Origin: Actinomycetes bacterium | GTDB taxonomy: Bacteria; Actinomycetota; Actinomycetes; JAHEKZ01 | Direction: 5' to 3' | Assembly: GCA_027118455.1 (NCBI GenBank) | Contig: JAJAYZ010000087.1 | Span: forward strand, 1 to 43,785 | Length of the DNA stretch: 43,785 nucleotides | Made by a program: the position numbers and the translations under genes | Shown: positions 23,661 to 31,761 of the stretch, in pieces | How the letters are laid out: each line of letters opens with the position of its first letter | How positions within the stretch are numbered: position 1 is the first letter of the stretch | The notes under the pieces: model-generated | The model's input: only the letters and a program-made list of their open reading frames with translations | Told to the model about the DNA's origin: nothing | Databases searched by the model: none

Positions 23661-24137
23661 CTAGCGGGGGACGAGCAGGGCGGTGGCGATGGCGGCGATA
23701 CCCTCACCGCGTCCGGTGAGGCCGAGCCCGTCGGTGGTGGTTCCGCTCACCGATACGGGCGCATCACAGGCAGCACCGAGGGCCGCCTCGGCCTCCTGTC
23801 GTCGCGGTCCGATCTTGGGGCGCTCACCGATGACCTGCACGGCAACGTTGCCGATGGTGAACCCAGCCTCGCCCACCAGGCGCGCGCACTCGGCCAGCAG
23901 CCGGGCACCGGACGCCTCCGACCACTCGGGCCGGTCAGTGCCGAAGACCGTTCCGAGGTCACCCAACCCAGCCGCAGACAACAGCGCGTCGCAGCACGCA
24001 TGGGCCGCAACGTCTCCGTCGGAGTGGCCACCGCAACCGGCCGGCTCCTCCGGCCACGCCAGCCCAGCGAGCGCCATGGGGCGACCGACTTCGAGCGGAT
24101 GGACGTCGACACCGACGCCGACGCGGGGAGTTGGCAC
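23661..24137 (-). CDS. ispF: 2-C-methyl-D-erythritol 2,4-cyclodiphosphate synthase
   Basis: A 158-residue IspF of the non-mevalonate isoprenoid pathway. Metal ligands are D11 and H13 in GVDVHPL and the histidine in GHSDGDV; the substrate loops [13 protein letters not shown] and [21 protein letters not shown] are complete. It converts CDP-methylerythritol 2-phosphate to the cyclodiphosphate with loss of CMP, as a trimer. The GTG at 24137 shares one base with the ispD stop (TAGTG). ispD and ispF are separate genes, not a fusion. Confidence 0.96.
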   Translation of the reverse strand: MPTPRVGVGVDVHPLEVGRPMALAGLAWPEEPAGCGGHSDGDVAAHACCDALLSAAGLGDLGTVFGTDRPEWSEASGARLLAECARLVGEAGFTIGNVAVQVIGERPKIGPRRQEAEAALGAACDAPVSVSGTTTDGLGLTGRGEGIAAIATALLVPR

Positions 24138-24844
24138 TAGTGCACCCCAGCCGAACGGCGGCGAGCCAACACCGCTTCGGCGAGCAGCAGGTCGATCGGA
24201 CGCGTGACCTTGAAGCCATCCTCGGAGCCGGGGATCACCATGACCGGACGCCCAAAGTGCTCAACGAGCCCGGCGTCGTCGGAGGCGTCCTCGAGCCCTT
24301 GCTCGGCGGCATCCCGATGAGCGGACTCCAGCACGATGCGGGCAAATCCTTGCGGCGTCTGGGCTGCACGAAGTTGGGAGCGGTCAACGGTGGCCTCGAC
24401 GCGACCTGCGGTGTCGACCTGCTTGATGGTGTCGGTGACCGGGACGGCTGGTACGACGGCGTCGGCACCGGAGCGGACTGCCGATGTGACGGCATCAATC
24501 ACCTCGTCCGGAACCAGTGGACGTGCGGCGTCATGCACGAGTACGACGTCTACGTCGTCAGGGATCACCCGCAGGGCCAGCGCCACCGACTGCTGACGCG
24601 TCTGTCCACCCGTCACGACGTGTAGCTCGGTCTCACCGGCCACGGTCTGCAGCAGCCGGCCGACCCGAGACTCTTCGCCAGCAGGCGCCGCGACAACAAT
24701 GACGTCGACCGACCTGGCCTCAGCCAGCGCGCGAACGGCATGGGCCAGCAACGGCTGTCCGGCAAGGTCGCGGAGCGCCTTTGGCTCGCCGGGACCGAGC
24801 CGATCGCCTCGGCCCGCTGCCGGGACGATGGCAGCCGCCCTCAC
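24137..24844 (-). CDS. ispD: 2-C-methyl-D-erythritol 4-phosphate cytidylyltransferase
   Basis: A 235-residue nucleotidyltransferase. The CTP-binding signature is [19 protein letters not shown] (residues 6-24) with the catalytic Arg and Lys, and [11 protein letters not shown] binds the ribose and metal. VTDTIKQVD and [14 protein letters not shown] complete the methylerythritol phosphate site. The GTG at 24844 overlaps the PIN/TRAM stop (GTGA), and its own stop overlaps ispF. So PIN/TRAM, ispD and ispF form a tightly coupled string behind carD, as in other actinobacteria. Confidence 0.96.
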   Translation of the reverse strand: MRAAAIVPAAGRGDRLGPGEPKALRDLAGQPLLAHAVRALAEARSVDVIVVAAPAGEESRVGRLLQTVAGETELHVVTGGQTRQQSVALALRVIPDDVDVVLVHDAARPLVPDEVIDAVTSAVRSGADAVVPAVPVTDTIKQVDTAGRVEATVDRSQLRAAQTPQGFARIVLESAHRDAAEQGLEDASDDAGLVEHFGRPVMVIPGSEDGFKVTRPIDLLLAEAVLARRRSAGVH

Positions 24845-25968
24845 CGGGTCGGCACCACCTCGTGCTTGTTCATGGGGACAGGTTCTCCTACTGGCCGGGA
24901 GAACACCAAACGTCCGTTGGCGGTGGTGAGCACGCTGGTGACCTGAACGAGCAGTTCGTGGCCGACGAACTCGCGTCCGCGCTCGACCACCACCATCGTG
25001 CCGTCATCGAGGTAGCCGACCCCCTGACCGGCCTCCTTGCCGGTCTTGGTGACCAGCACCATGGCCTCGTCACCAGCGGTCACCGGTGGGCGCAGGGCGA
25101 GAGCGAGGGCGTGCAGGTTGAGGACCCGGACACCGGCGATGCCGGCCGCCTTGGCCAGGTTGGTGTCGAGGGTGAGCAGGGCAGCGTCTTTGTCGATCGC
25201 CAGCCGCACCAGCTTGGCGTCCACCTCGGGGACGCCGGGGACGGTGGCGTCGAGCACCACCACCTCGATGCCTGGTTCGCGCTTGAGGGTCTCAAGAACC
25301 TCAAGGCCACGCCGACCCTTGCTGCGCCGCAGATCGTCACCGGCATCGGCGAAGCCCTGCAGCTCACCGATCACCGGTGCTGTCAGCAGAATCTGCCCGT
25401 GCAGGAACCCGGCGCGAACGACGTCAACGATGCGGCCGTCGATAGCGACGGACGTGTCGATGATCTTGGGGTAGGCCGCAGCCGCTGACGGCGGCGGAGC
25501 CATGCCGGCCTTGGCTCCGAACATGCCGATCATCGAGTCACGCTTGGACGCACCAACCCGGAAGCCGAGCAAGCCAAGGACGAATACGGCGAAGCCAAAG
25601 ATCGAAATCGACAGCGCCGGCGTCCCGATGAAGAAGATCGGCCAGGCCACAGCTACTCCGACGAAGACCCCCACCACGCCCCCGAATACGCCACCAACGA
25701 TGGTTTCCGCGGAGACCGAGCGACGGCGCGCCTCGGTGCGGGCGACGGCCGCGATGGTGCTGCGTCCGACGGTGCCGCCGATGGCGTAGCCGATGAACGA
25801 GCCGAGGACGACGCCGAGCAGGACGCCGTCGACGCCGGCGAACGCGGTCTCGTCGAGCTCCCACCGGGAGCCGAGCAGCGACCCAAGGCCGGCGAAGAAG
25901 ACGACGACGAAGAGGCGCAGGAGTTCGACAACCCCGCTGGGGACGCGCGCGAGCCGAGGGCGTTTCAT
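24841..25968 (-). CDS. PIN/TRAM domain membrane protein (YacL-like)
   Basis: A 375-residue protein. Four membrane segments occupy the first 150 residues (LLRLFVVVFFAGLGSLLG, GVLLGVVLGSFIGYAIGG, VGGVFGGVVGVFVGVAVAW, ISIFGFAVFVLGLLGF). A PIN nuclease-fold domain follows: IIDTSVAIDGRIVDVV with the first aspartate, VIGELQ with the acidic second position, and KLVRLAIDKDAALLTLDTNLAK with the last acidic pair. The C-terminus is a TRAM RNA-binding domain (GQGVGYLDDGTMVVVERGRE). It is likely a membrane-tethered RNase or RNA-binding protein. The ATG at 25968 begins the first positively charged stretch (MKRPRLARV); a longer frame upstream overlaps carD and is rejected. carD lies 64 bp upstream. Confidence 0.9.
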   Translation of the reverse strand: MKRPRLARVPSGVVELLRLFVVVFFAGLGSLLGSRWELDETAFAGVDGVLLGVVLGSFIGYAIGGTVGRSTIAAVARTEARRRSVSAETIVGGVFGGVVGVFVGVAVAWPIFFIGTPALSISIFGFAVFVLGLLGFRVGASKRDSMIGMFGAKAGMAPPPSAAAAYPKIIDTSVAIDGRIVDVVRAGFLHGQILLTAPVIGELQGFADAGDDLRRSKGRRGLEVLETLKREPGIEVVVLDATVPGVPEVDAKLVRLAIDKDAALLTLDTNLAKAAGIAGVRVLNLHALALALRPPVTAGDEAMVLVTKTGKEAGQGVGYLDDGTMVVVERGREFVGHELLVQVTSVLTTANGRLVFSRPVGEPVPMNKHEVVPTR

Positions 25969-26032
25969 GCGGTACTGCTCCTTGAAGGCGGCCGGTGGGT
26001 GCCGAGCACCCTCGCCGAGCCGCCTGACCCCG

Positions 26033-26515
26033 CTAGCTGGCCAGCACCTCGTCGAGGATGGCCTCGGCCTTGTCCTCATTGGTCTTCTCGGCAAGTGCGA
26101 GCTCGGACACAAGGATTTGGCGAGCCTTTGCCAGCATTCGCTTCTCGCCGGCCGACAGGCCGCGGTCCTGCTCACGGCGGAAGAGATCGCGGACGACCTC
26201 AGCCACCTTGATGACGTCACCTGATGCGAGCTTCTCGAGGTTGGCCTTGTAGCGCCGCGACCAGTTGGTCGGCTCTTCGGTGTAAGGCATCCGGAGGACG
26301 GTGAAGACCCGCTCCAGACCAGCAGCGTCCACGACGTCGCGAACGCCAACGTATTCGGCGTTGTCGGCGGGCACCCGCACCGTGAGGTCGCCCTGAGCAA
26401 CCTTCAGGACCAGGTAGATCCGCTCTTCACCCTTGATGACCCGGGTCTCCATGGCCTCGATCTTCGCAGCGCCGTGGTGGGGGTAGACGACCGTCTCGCC
26501 GACCTCGAACGTCAT
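26033..26515 (-). CDS. carD: RNA polymerase-binding transcription regulator CarD
   Basis: A 160-residue CarD. The N-terminal Tudor-like RNA-polymerase-interacting domain ([20 protein letters not shown], then [19 protein letters not shown]) binds the beta subunit. The C-terminal helical DNA-binding domain has the conserved W85 in TNWSRRYK that wedges into the open promoter complex and stabilises it. Length and W85 position match the mycobacterial protein. The ATG at 26515 follows the Shine-Dalgarno GAGGGGA. A -10 box TAGACT (26650-26645) gives a leader of about 120 nt that contains a 9-bp hairpin. CarD heads the block that carries ispD, ispF and cysS and is divergent from the redoxin and lpqE-like genes, the same arrangement as Rv3583c-Rv3584. 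Confidence 0.96.
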   Translation of the reverse strand: MTFEVGETVVYPHHGAAKIEAMETRVIKGEERIYLVLKVAQGDLTVRVPADNAEYVGVRDVVDAAGLERVFTVLRMPYTEEPTNWSRRYKANLEKLASGDVIKVAEVVRDLFRREQDRGLSAGEKRMLAKARQILVSELALAEKTNEDKAEAILDEVLAS

Positions 26516-26551
26516 GTGGTGGTGTCCCCTCGTTGCGTCTAGGACTCAGGC

Positions 26552-26574
26552 GAGCCGACCTGGAGGGTCGGCTC
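26552..26574 (-). other. Hairpin in the carD leader
   Basis: GAGCCGACC (26552-26560) and GGTCGGCTC (26566-26574) form a perfect 9-bp stem with a five-base loop in the predicted carD 5' untranslated region. No T tract follows it. The 335-bp region 26516-26850 otherwise holds the carD promoter, an isolated TTGACA (26730-26735) with no matching -10 box, and the redoxin promoter; no gene is seen. Confidence 0.6.
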
Positions 26575-26644
26575 GGTGTCGTCGGCCGGTTACGTAGGAA
26601 AAAACCCACGCGGATGTGCCGTCTGGAGTTGTGCTGACGCCTCT

Positions 26645-26650
26645 AGTCTA
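26645..26650 (-). promoter_or_regulatory. -10 box for carD
   Basis: TAGACT on the minus strand, about 130 bp before the carD ATG. No clear -35 box is seen. Confidence 0.45.
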
Positions 26651-26838
26651 ACACGTCCCTCAGTCGCGTTGACCGGCGTTTCCGCAGGTCAGAGGGTATT
26701 CGCGACGGGAGGAACCCGAAGCCAGGGGGTTGACAGAACAGGCACTGTCGTGGCACGCGCGCGGTCTGCAGCGCCCATCGACGGCGCGAAGGCCTGCTCG
26801 GCGTCGATCACACCAGTCGCACCCTGCGAGATCGGGGG

Positions 26839-26850
26839 CATACTTCCCCC
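26839..26850 (+). promoter_or_regulatory. Leaderless -10 box for the redoxin-like gene
   Basis: CATACT at 26839-26844, six bases, ATG at 26851. The box is the loop of a small hairpin, GGGGG-catactt-CCCCC (26834-26850). Confidence 0.45.
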
Positions 26851-27618
26851 ATGAGCGGCTCGCATGGAGCCGGGCCAAGCCCGGACGGCCATCACGACGA
26901 CCTGCTGCCCGAAGATCTGGCCGGGCTTACCCTTCACGCCCCAGACGATCCCCGCGACCTTGCCGCCGATCGGCGGGCCTGGCTGGCCGAGGAAGAGGGC
27001 GGTCCTGTTGCGGCACCGTCCGGCACCTGGGCCGAGCGGCGCGCAGCCCGACGCCGGAGGCTGGCGGTGACGGCAGGGGTGCTGGTGATCTCGCTCCTCG
27101 TCGTGGCCATCTCCAGCGCAGTTGGCGCATGGGTCGTCGGCCCACAGGCGTCCGCACCACCCGCGGGCCCCTTGGCCAGCAACGTGCCGGCACCCGGTGA
27201 GATCGGCGGGCTGCTGCCCGCGGAAGCGGTCTTGCAGGACGGATCGACGCCGATCGCCGCGCGGTCGCTGCGCCCGGCCGTGATCGTGCTCGTCCCTGAC
27301 CAGTGCGACGAGTGCGAGCAGCTGTTGGCCACGGTGTCGCGTCAGGCAGGGTCCTTCGGCGTCTCGACAGTCGCCGTCGGGGGCACCGACCAAACGGACC
27401 AGCTCGCGGCGCTGTCCGAGACGGTTGGACCGCTTCAGCTGTCGACCTTCACCGACCCCACGAACACCCTGCGCGCGACATACGGGCTGACCGGGACCAC
27501 GCTGCTGCTCGTGCGCGATGACGGCGTCGTGGTGGACGTCGTCCGCGACCCCGCTCCCGACACCCGGCTGGAGGGCGCATTGGTCGATCTGGCGCAGACC
27601 GGACCCAACCAAACCTGA
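26851..27618 (+). CDS. Membrane-anchored thioredoxin-fold (redoxin-like) protein
   Basis: A 255-residue protein: an acidic, His-rich cytoplasmic start, a basic stretch ERRAARRRRLA, one membrane segment at about 71-95 (VTAGVLVISLLVVAISSAVGAWVV), then an extracytoplasmic domain. In that domain VIVLVPDQCDECEQLLA has a CxxC pair (CDEC), followed by STVAVGGTDQ, TFTDPTNTLRATYGLTGTTL and LLVRDDGVVVDVV, the order of strands in redoxin/AhpC-TSA proteins. A role in redox chemistry at the cell surface is inferred; the cis-proline motif is unclear. It is followed by the lpqE-like lipoprotein gene and is divergent from carD. Confidence 0.7.
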   Translation: MSGSHGAGPSPDGHHDDLLPEDLAGLTLHAPDDPRDLAADRRAWLAEEEGGPVAAPSGTWAERRAARRRRLAVTAGVLVISLLVVAISSAVGAWVVGPQASAPPAGPLASNVPAPGEIGGLLPAEAVLQDGSTPIAARSLRPAVIVLVPDQCDECEQLLATVSRQAGSFGVSTVAVGGTDQTDQLAALSETVGPLQLSTFTDPTNTLRATYGLTGTTLLLVRDDGVVVDVVRDPAPDTRLEGALVDLAQTGPNQT

Positions 27619-27655
27619 CGGCCGGGTAACCGCTCGTCGCCAGAAGGCCAGTGGC

Positions 27656-27668
27656 TACGCTGTCTGCC
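27656..27668 (+). promoter_or_regulatory. Leaderless -10 box for the LpqE-like gene
   Basis: TACGCT at 27656-27661, seven bases, ATG at 27669. This decides the start against a GTG at 27651. Confidence 0.6.
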
Positions 27669-28187
27669 ATGACGCGTTCGCTCACCTTCGCGACCCCTCG
27701 CCTGCTGCTGCCCATCGCCGCCGCGGCCGCTGGCCTCCTCGCCCTCAGTGGTTGTGCCGCGGGACAGTCAGCCCAGACCAACCAGCCGTACAACCCGTCA
27801 GACGGGCGTAACGTCAACATCCCTGAGGATGCCGGATTCGACGACCCGTACCTGGCGGTACGCAACGCTCTGGTCGTCAGCGACGGTGGTGCCGCTTCAC
27901 TCACCGTCACGCTGGTGAACAACGGGCCCGAGACCGACGTCCTCAACGAGGCCAAAATCGGCGACCAAACAGCCGTCTTCGTCGGCGGGCCGGTTGAGAT
28001 CGCGCCCGGCGAGAAGGTTGCGATCGGTGGGGGGTCCGAGCGCGTCGCGCTTGTTCAGGACGGTGGCGTCGAACCTGGTAACTGGACCCAGCTGACGCTC
28101 ACCTTCACCAACGCTGGCAGCAACACCCTCGACGTCTTGGTGGTCCCCTCCGACGATGAGTACGCCGCCATTAGCGACTCCGCCTAA
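27669..28187 (+). CDS. LpqE-like lipoprotein with a copper-chaperone-like fold
   Basis: A 172-residue secreted lipoprotein. Signal peptide residues 1 to about 27 (LLLPIAAAAAGLLALSGC) end in lipobox LSGC, so the mature protein starts with a lipid-modified cysteine. The mature part, DDPYLAVRNALVVSDGGAAS then LTVTLVNNGPETDVL and a C-terminal strand NTLDVLVVP, resembles LpqE and the PCu_AC-type beta sandwich, but the Met/His copper ligands of PCu_AC are not evident. In Mycobacterium LpqE (Rv3584) lies beside carD in the same divergent arrangement. The function is unknown. Family 1 palindrome copy 2 starts at its stop. Confidence 0.8.
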   Translation: MTRSLTFATPRLLLPIAAAAAGLLALSGCAAGQSAQTNQPYNPSDGRNVNIPEDAGFDDPYLAVRNALVVSDGGAASLTVTLVNNGPETDVLNEAKIGDQTAVFVGGPVEIAPGEKVAIGGGSERVALVQDGGVEPGNWTQLTLTFTNAGSNTLDVLVVPSDDEYAAISDSA

Positions 28188-28333
28188 CCCCCAGTTTCGG
28201 GGCCATGACACACCCGTTCGGAATGACCGAACCAGCGACGGCACCATCGATCCCCAGGAGCAAGTCTGTGGACGAATGGAGGGGCGTCAGTTCGAAATGA
28301 CCGAACCCATGCGTCATGGCCCCGAAATGGGGG
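28188..28333. repeat. Large palindromic intergenic element, family 1, copy 2
   Basis: The arms 28188-28232 and 28290-28333 are inverted repeats. Each has an outer CCCC(A)TTTCGGGG hairpin, then CCATGAC/GTCATGG and a GTTCGGAATGACCGAACC or TTCGAAATGACCGAACC core. The inner 57 bp is unrelated. It lies between the convergent lpqE-like and regX3 genes and shares its core with copy 1 at 3100-3234. Confidence 0.9.
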
Positions 28334-28351
28334 ATGGATAGGGGGGCGGGG

Positions 28352-29032
28352 TCAGCCTTCGAACTTGTAGCCGAGGCCACGCAGCGTCACGATGTGACGC
28401 GGGTTCGCCGGGTCTTCCTCGATCTTGGCGCGCAGTCGCTTGACGTGGACGTCGAGCGTCTTGGTGTCGCCCACGTAGTCCGAGCCCCACACCCGGTCGA
28501 TCAGCTGCATCCTGGTGAGGACGCGTCCGGCATTGCGCAGCAATATCTCCAGCAGCTCGAACTCCTTGAGCGGCAGCTTCAGGGTCTGGCCGCGCACGGT
28601 GACGACGTGGCGCTCGATATCCATCCGTACCGGCCCGCCCTCGAGCACCGGAGGCAGGAGCTCTTCGGCATCGCCGCCGCGGCGAAGCACAGCACGGATC
28701 CGGGCGACGAGCTCGCGGGACGAGAACGGCTTGGTGACGTAGTCGTCAGCTCCGAGCTCGAGACCGACGACCTTGTCGATCTCGCTGTCCTTGGCGGTGA
28801 GCATGATCACCGGCACGTTCGACCGCTGTCTGATCGTCCGACACACCTCGGTGCCCGGGATGCCCGGGAGCATCAGGTCGAGCAGCACCAGGTCGGCCCC
28901 GTTGCGCTCAAAGTCGTCGAGCGCGTCATGGCCGTTGGTGGCGACGGCGACGTCGTACCCCTCCTTCCGCAACATGTACGACAAGGCGTCGCTGAACGAC
29001 TCCTCGTCCTCGACGACCAGCACTCGGGTCAC
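28352..29032 (-). CDS. regX3: Response regulator RegX3
   Basis: A 226-residue OmpR-family regulator. Receiver: acidic pocket VVEDEE, phospho-acceptor D52 in LVLLDLMLPG, Thr in IMLTAKD, Lys in YVTKPF. DNA-binding winged helix: LPLKEFELLEILLRNAGRVL, TRMQLIDRVWG, the recognition helix KTLDVHVKRLRAKIEEDP and IVTLRGLGYKFE. The sequence and pairing match RegX3 of mycobacteria (PhoP of Streptomyces), which controls the phosphate-starvation response. Its ATG overlaps the senX3 stop (ATGG/TGA arrangement at 29029-29032). It would bind the GTTCACC repeats at 30204-30253. Confidence 0.95.
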   Translation of the reverse strand: MTRVLVVEDEESFSDALSYMLRKEGYDVAVATNGHDALDDFERNGADLVLLDLMLPGIPGTEVCRTIRQRSNVPVIMLTAKDSEIDKVVGLELGADDYVTKPFSSRELVARIRAVLRRGGDAEELLPPVLEGGPVRMDIERHVVTVRGQTLKLPLKEFELLEILLRNAGRVLTRMQLIDRVWGSDYVGDTKTLDVHVKRLRAKIEEDPANPRHIVTLRGLGYKFEG

Positions 29033-30132
29033 GGGGTCTCCTCATCTGCTGTGAAGTCGGTCGGGCCTTGGTCGTGCCCGAGCGCGCGCCAGTCACCGCG
29101 GTGGGCGGGAAAGCGCAACGTGAACGTGGAGCCAGCACCCTCAGAACTCCACACGCCCACCTCACCACCATGGTTGGCAGCGACGTGCTTGACGATCGAA
29201 AGCCCCAGCCCGGTACCGCCGGTGATACGCGAACGAGCGGGGTCGACGCGATAGAAACGCTCGAAGATGCGCTCGAGGTCACGTTCGGGGATTCCGATCC
29301 CTTGGTCGGCGACGCTGATCTCGATGACGTCGTCGGCGAGATGCACGCCCACCGTGATGCGGGTGTGATCGGGGCTGTAGTTGATCGCGTTCGCCATCAG
29401 GTTGCGAAGCGCAGCGCTGATCTGGTCCTCGTCGCCGAGGATCGACAGGCCATGTTGCCCGCGAACCTCAAGGCGGATCTCGCGGGCCTCGGCCTCGAGG
29501 TGGGTGCTGTCGATGGCCTCGGCCACCACGTCGTCGACGTTGATGATCCGCGCCTCGCGTAGCGGGTCGTGGCTCTGCAGGCGCGAGAGCGAGATCAGGT
29601 CCTGCACCATCAGCGTCAGCCGGCTCGACTCATGCTGCATACGGAGGGCGAAGCGGCGCACCGCTTGCGGGTCGTCGGCAGATCCGGAGACCGCCTCGGA
29701 AAGAAGCGACAGCGCACCAACCGGAGTCTTCAGCTCGTGGCTGACATTGGCAACGAAGTCGCGACGTACCGCGTCCAACCGTCGAACCGCTGTCTGGTCC
29801 TCAGCGAGCAGCAGAACGTGGTCGCCCAGCGGGGCTAGGCGGACGTCCAGCACCAGCAGCTCAGTTCCCCGGTGCCCGCGTGGCACCTCGACCTCGAGGT
29901 CACGCACCTCACCGTCGCGACGTACCTGCCGCGCCAGCAGCACCAGGGTGTCGACGCGAAGCCGGCTCCCCCGAATCAGGCCGTAGGGCAACGCCGAAGG
30001 GCTGGAGCGAACCACCCGTTCGCGGCCGTCGAGGACGACCCAGGCCGACCGCAGCGCCGCGAGCACCGACTCGGCCCCCGGGGGCAGCGCAGGTGTTCCG
30101 GCGTCGAAAGACGTCGGTGACGGTTCGGACAC
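29029..30132 (-). CDS. senX3: Sensor histidine kinase SenX3, apparently without membrane anchors
   Basis: A 367-residue kinase. A PAS-like region (about 20-115) precedes HisKA with H132 in FVANVSHELKTPVGA, then a HATPase domain: N box NLMANAINYSP, G1 VADQGIGIPERD, G2 GGTGLGLSIVKHVAANHGG. The catalytic half closely follows SenX3 of mycobacteria. Typical SenX3 starts with two membrane helices; here the frame begins GTG at 30132 (SEPSPTSFDAG), a TGA lies two codons upstream, and neither other frame encodes a hydrophobic segment there. It therefore looks soluble. Known SenX3 senses phosphate status through the Pst transporter and PhoU; phoU is divergent here. Confidence 0.9.
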   Translation of the reverse strand: MSEPSPTSFDAGTPALPPGAESVLAALRSAWVVLDGRERVVRSSPSALPYGLIRGSRLRVDTLVLLARQVRRDGEVRDLEVEVPRGHRGTELLVLDVRLAPLGDHVLLLAEDQTAVRRLDAVRRDFVANVSHELKTPVGALSLLSEAVSGSADDPQAVRRFALRMQHESSRLTLMVQDLISLSRLQSHDPLREARIINVDDVVAEAIDSTHLEAEAREIRLEVRGQHGLSILGDEDQISAALRNLMANAINYSPDHTRITVGVHLADDVIEISVADQGIGIPERDLERIFERFYRVDPARSRITGGTGLGLSIVKHVAANHGGEVGVWSSEGAGSTFTLRFPAHRGDWRALGHDQGPTDFTADEETP

Positions 30133-30203
30133 GACTCAACAGTAGGACGCCGGGCGCCACTGTTCTTCTTGGCATGGGCAATTCTGCCTACCGTTTGAGA
30201 GAT

Positions 30204-30253
30204 GTTCACCCCCTCGGGGGCCGCGGTTCACCGAGGCCCATCTACTGTTCACC
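30204..30253. promoter_or_regulatory. PHO-box-like triplet between senX3 and phoU
   Basis: GTTCACC occurs three times as direct repeats, at 30204-30210, 30226-30232 and 30247-30253. The steps of 22 and 21 bp are about twice the 11-bp unit of actinobacterial PHO boxes (G/TTCA-rich), so all face one side of the helix. It is the expected binding site of RegX3/PhoP, placed to control both divergent genes. Confidence 0.8.
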
Positions 30254-30263
30254 CACGACCCTC

Positions 30264-30276
30264 TACGCTGAGGCCC
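30264..30276 (+). promoter_or_regulatory. Leaderless -10 box for phoU
   Basis: TACGCT at 30264-30269, seven bases, ATG at 30277. The last GTTCACC repeat ends 10 bp upstream, in the -35 region. Confidence 0.65.
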
Positions 30277-30936
30277 ATGCGCGAGCAGTATCACGAGCAA
30301 CTGGCCGAGATCAGTGACCGCCTTGTCGAGATGACCCAGATGGTGGGCGACGCCATGGGTCGCTCAACGCGCGCGCTGCTCGAGGGCGACCTCCAGGCCG
30401 CCGAGTCGGTCATCGCCAGCGACATCGACATCGACGAACGGGCCGACGCCCTCGAAGAGCTCACCCTCGACGTCATTGCGCTCCAGGCACCCGTGGCAGG
30501 CGAGCTGCGCGTCCTGGTCGGAGCACTCCGCATTAGCACCACCCTCGAGCGCATGGGCGACCTCGCCGAGCACATTGCCAGGAGTGCGCGCCGCCGCTAT
30601 CCCGATCTTGCCGTTCCCCAGGAACTACACGAAACCATCCGCGAGATGGGCGACCTCGCCGTGCGCCTGGTCTACGAGACGGGCGAGATCATCAAGACCG
30701 TCGACGTCGCGCATGCCTTGCGCCTTGAGGTCGAGGACGACCGCATGGACGAGCTGCACCGACAGATGTTCATGAAGATCTTGGCGCCGGAGTGGGCACA
30801 CGGCGTCGAGAGCGCCATCGACGCAACGTTGCTCAGCCGGTTCTACGAGCGCTTCGCCGACCACGCAGTGTCCGTAGCCCGCCGCGTCGTCCACCAGGCC
30901 ACCGGAATGCGGCCGCAGACGATGGAGCACGACTAG
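30277..30936 (+). CDS. phoU: Phosphate signalling protein PhoU
   Basis: A 219-residue all-helical protein with two PhoU three-helix repeats. The first has MREQYHEQLAEISDRLVEMT and VIASDIDIDERADALEELTL; the second has ELHETIREMGDLAVRLVYET and VEDDRMDELHRQMFMKIL. The E/DxxxD metal-binding motifs typical of PhoU (DIDIDERAD and EDDRMDELH) are present. PhoU inhibits the phosphate sensor kinase when phosphate is ample and limits Pst uptake. The ATG at 30277 is chosen from the -10 box; the longer frame from 30202 would run through the PHO box. It is divergent from senX3-regX3 and converges with gpm, 13 bp apart. Confidence 0.93.
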   Translation: MREQYHEQLAEISDRLVEMTQMVGDAMGRSTRALLEGDLQAAESVIASDIDIDERADALEELTLDVIALQAPVAGELRVLVGALRISTTLERMGDLAEHIARSARRRYPDLAVPQELHETIREMGDLAVRLVYETGEIIKTVDVAHALRLEVEDDRMDELHRQMFMKILAPEWAHGVESAIDATLLSRFYERFADHAVSVARRVVHQATGMRPQTMEHD

Positions 30937-30949
30937 CAGCCGCCAGGAG

Positions 30950-31693
30950 TTAGTGGCCTTGGCTGGCCACCGCAGTGATCGCGGCCTTCGCTGCCTCAGG
31001 GTCGAGGTACTCCCCACCCGGCGTCGTTGGACGCAGGGAAGCATCGAGGTCATAGCGCAGCGGGATACCGGTGGGGATGTTGAGTCCGGTGATCGCGTCG
31101 TCGGAGATCTGGTCGAGGTGCTTGACCAAGGCACGCAGTGAGTTTCCGTGTGCGGTGACCAACACGGTCAACCCGGCTTGCAGGTCAGGAACGATCGCGT
31201 CGTACCAGTACGGGAGCATCCGTTCGAGGACGTCCTTGAGGCACTCCGACCGGGGCGTCAGCTCGGGCGGCAAGCCCGCGTACCGCGGGTCTCCCACCTG
31301 CGAGAACTCGTCGTCATCAGGCAGGGGCGGCGGCGGGGTGTCGTACGAACGGCGCCAAAGCATGAACTGCGCCTCACCGAACTGCGCGAGTGTCTGCTTC
31401 TTGTCCTTACCCTGCAAGGCGCCGTAGTGACGTTCGTTCAGGCGCCATGAGCGCCGCACCGGAATCCACTGCCGGTCGCACGCTTCAAGCGCCAGCTCAG
31501 AGGTTCGGATCGCGCGGCGCTGCACCGACGTGTGCAGGACATCTGGCAAGACACTCGCCGACTGCAGGAGATGACCACCACGCACCGCCTCGGCGGTGCC
31601 AACATCGGTGAGGCCGACGTCGACCCAACCGGTGAACACGTTCTTGGCGTTCCACTCACTTTGACCGTGGCGCAGCAGCACGAGCGTCGACAT
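30950..31693 (-). CDS. gpmA: 2,3-bisphosphoglycerate-dependent phosphoglycerate mutase
   Basis: A 247-residue glycolytic mutase. RHGQSEWN at residues 8-15 holds the phospho-histidine, and later conserved parts are [22 protein letters not shown] and [14 protein letters not shown], with the second histidine. It interconverts 3- and 2-phosphoglycerate through a phosphohistidine. The order gpm, senX3, regX3 is conserved in mycobacteria (Rv0489-Rv0491). TACGCT six bases upstream of the ATG at 31693 predicts a leaderless transcript. Confidence 0.96.
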   Translation of the reverse strand: MSTLVLLRHGQSEWNAKNVFTGWVDVGLTDVGTAEAVRGGHLLQSASVLPDVLHTSVQRRAIRTSELALEACDRQWIPVRRSWRLNERHYGALQGKDKKQTLAQFGEAQFMLWRRSYDTPPPPLPDDDEFSQVGDPRYAGLPPELTPRSECLKDVLERMLPYWYDAIVPDLQAGLTVLVTAHGNSLRALVKHLDQISDDAITGLNIPTGIPLRYDLDASLRPTTPGGEYLDPEAAKAAITAVASQGH

Positions 31694-31705
31694 GCTGCGA
31701 GCGTA
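31694..31705 (-). promoter_or_regulatory. Leaderless -10 box for gpmA
   Basis: TACGCT (31705-31700, minus strand), CGCAGC, ATG at 31693. Confidence 0.6.
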
Positions 31706-31749
31706 CCGGGGCGGGACCAGGGCCTATTCGCCGATCCCTGCCACACCGC

Positions 31750-31761
31750 TAGCGTAGATGC
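31750..31761 (+). promoter_or_regulatory. Leaderless -10 box for the AhpD-like gene
   Basis: TAGCGT at 31750-31755, six bases, ATG at 31762. It is divergent from the gpmA promoter 44 bp away. Confidence 0.55.

Noticed and set aside
25969..26400. N-terminal extension of the PIN/TRAM frame into carD
   Set aside because: It would overlap CarD almost completely; MKRPRLARV at 25968 is a normal start before the first membrane helix.
26730..26735. TTGACA as a -35 box for the redoxin-like gene
   Set aside because: No -10 box at 16-19 bp downstream; CATACT next to the ATG explains the start better.
26689..27612. Minus-strand frame of 307 residues opposite the redoxin-like gene
   Set aside because: The plus-strand gene has a membrane segment, CxxC and a promoter, and lies where a CarD-divergent gene is expected.
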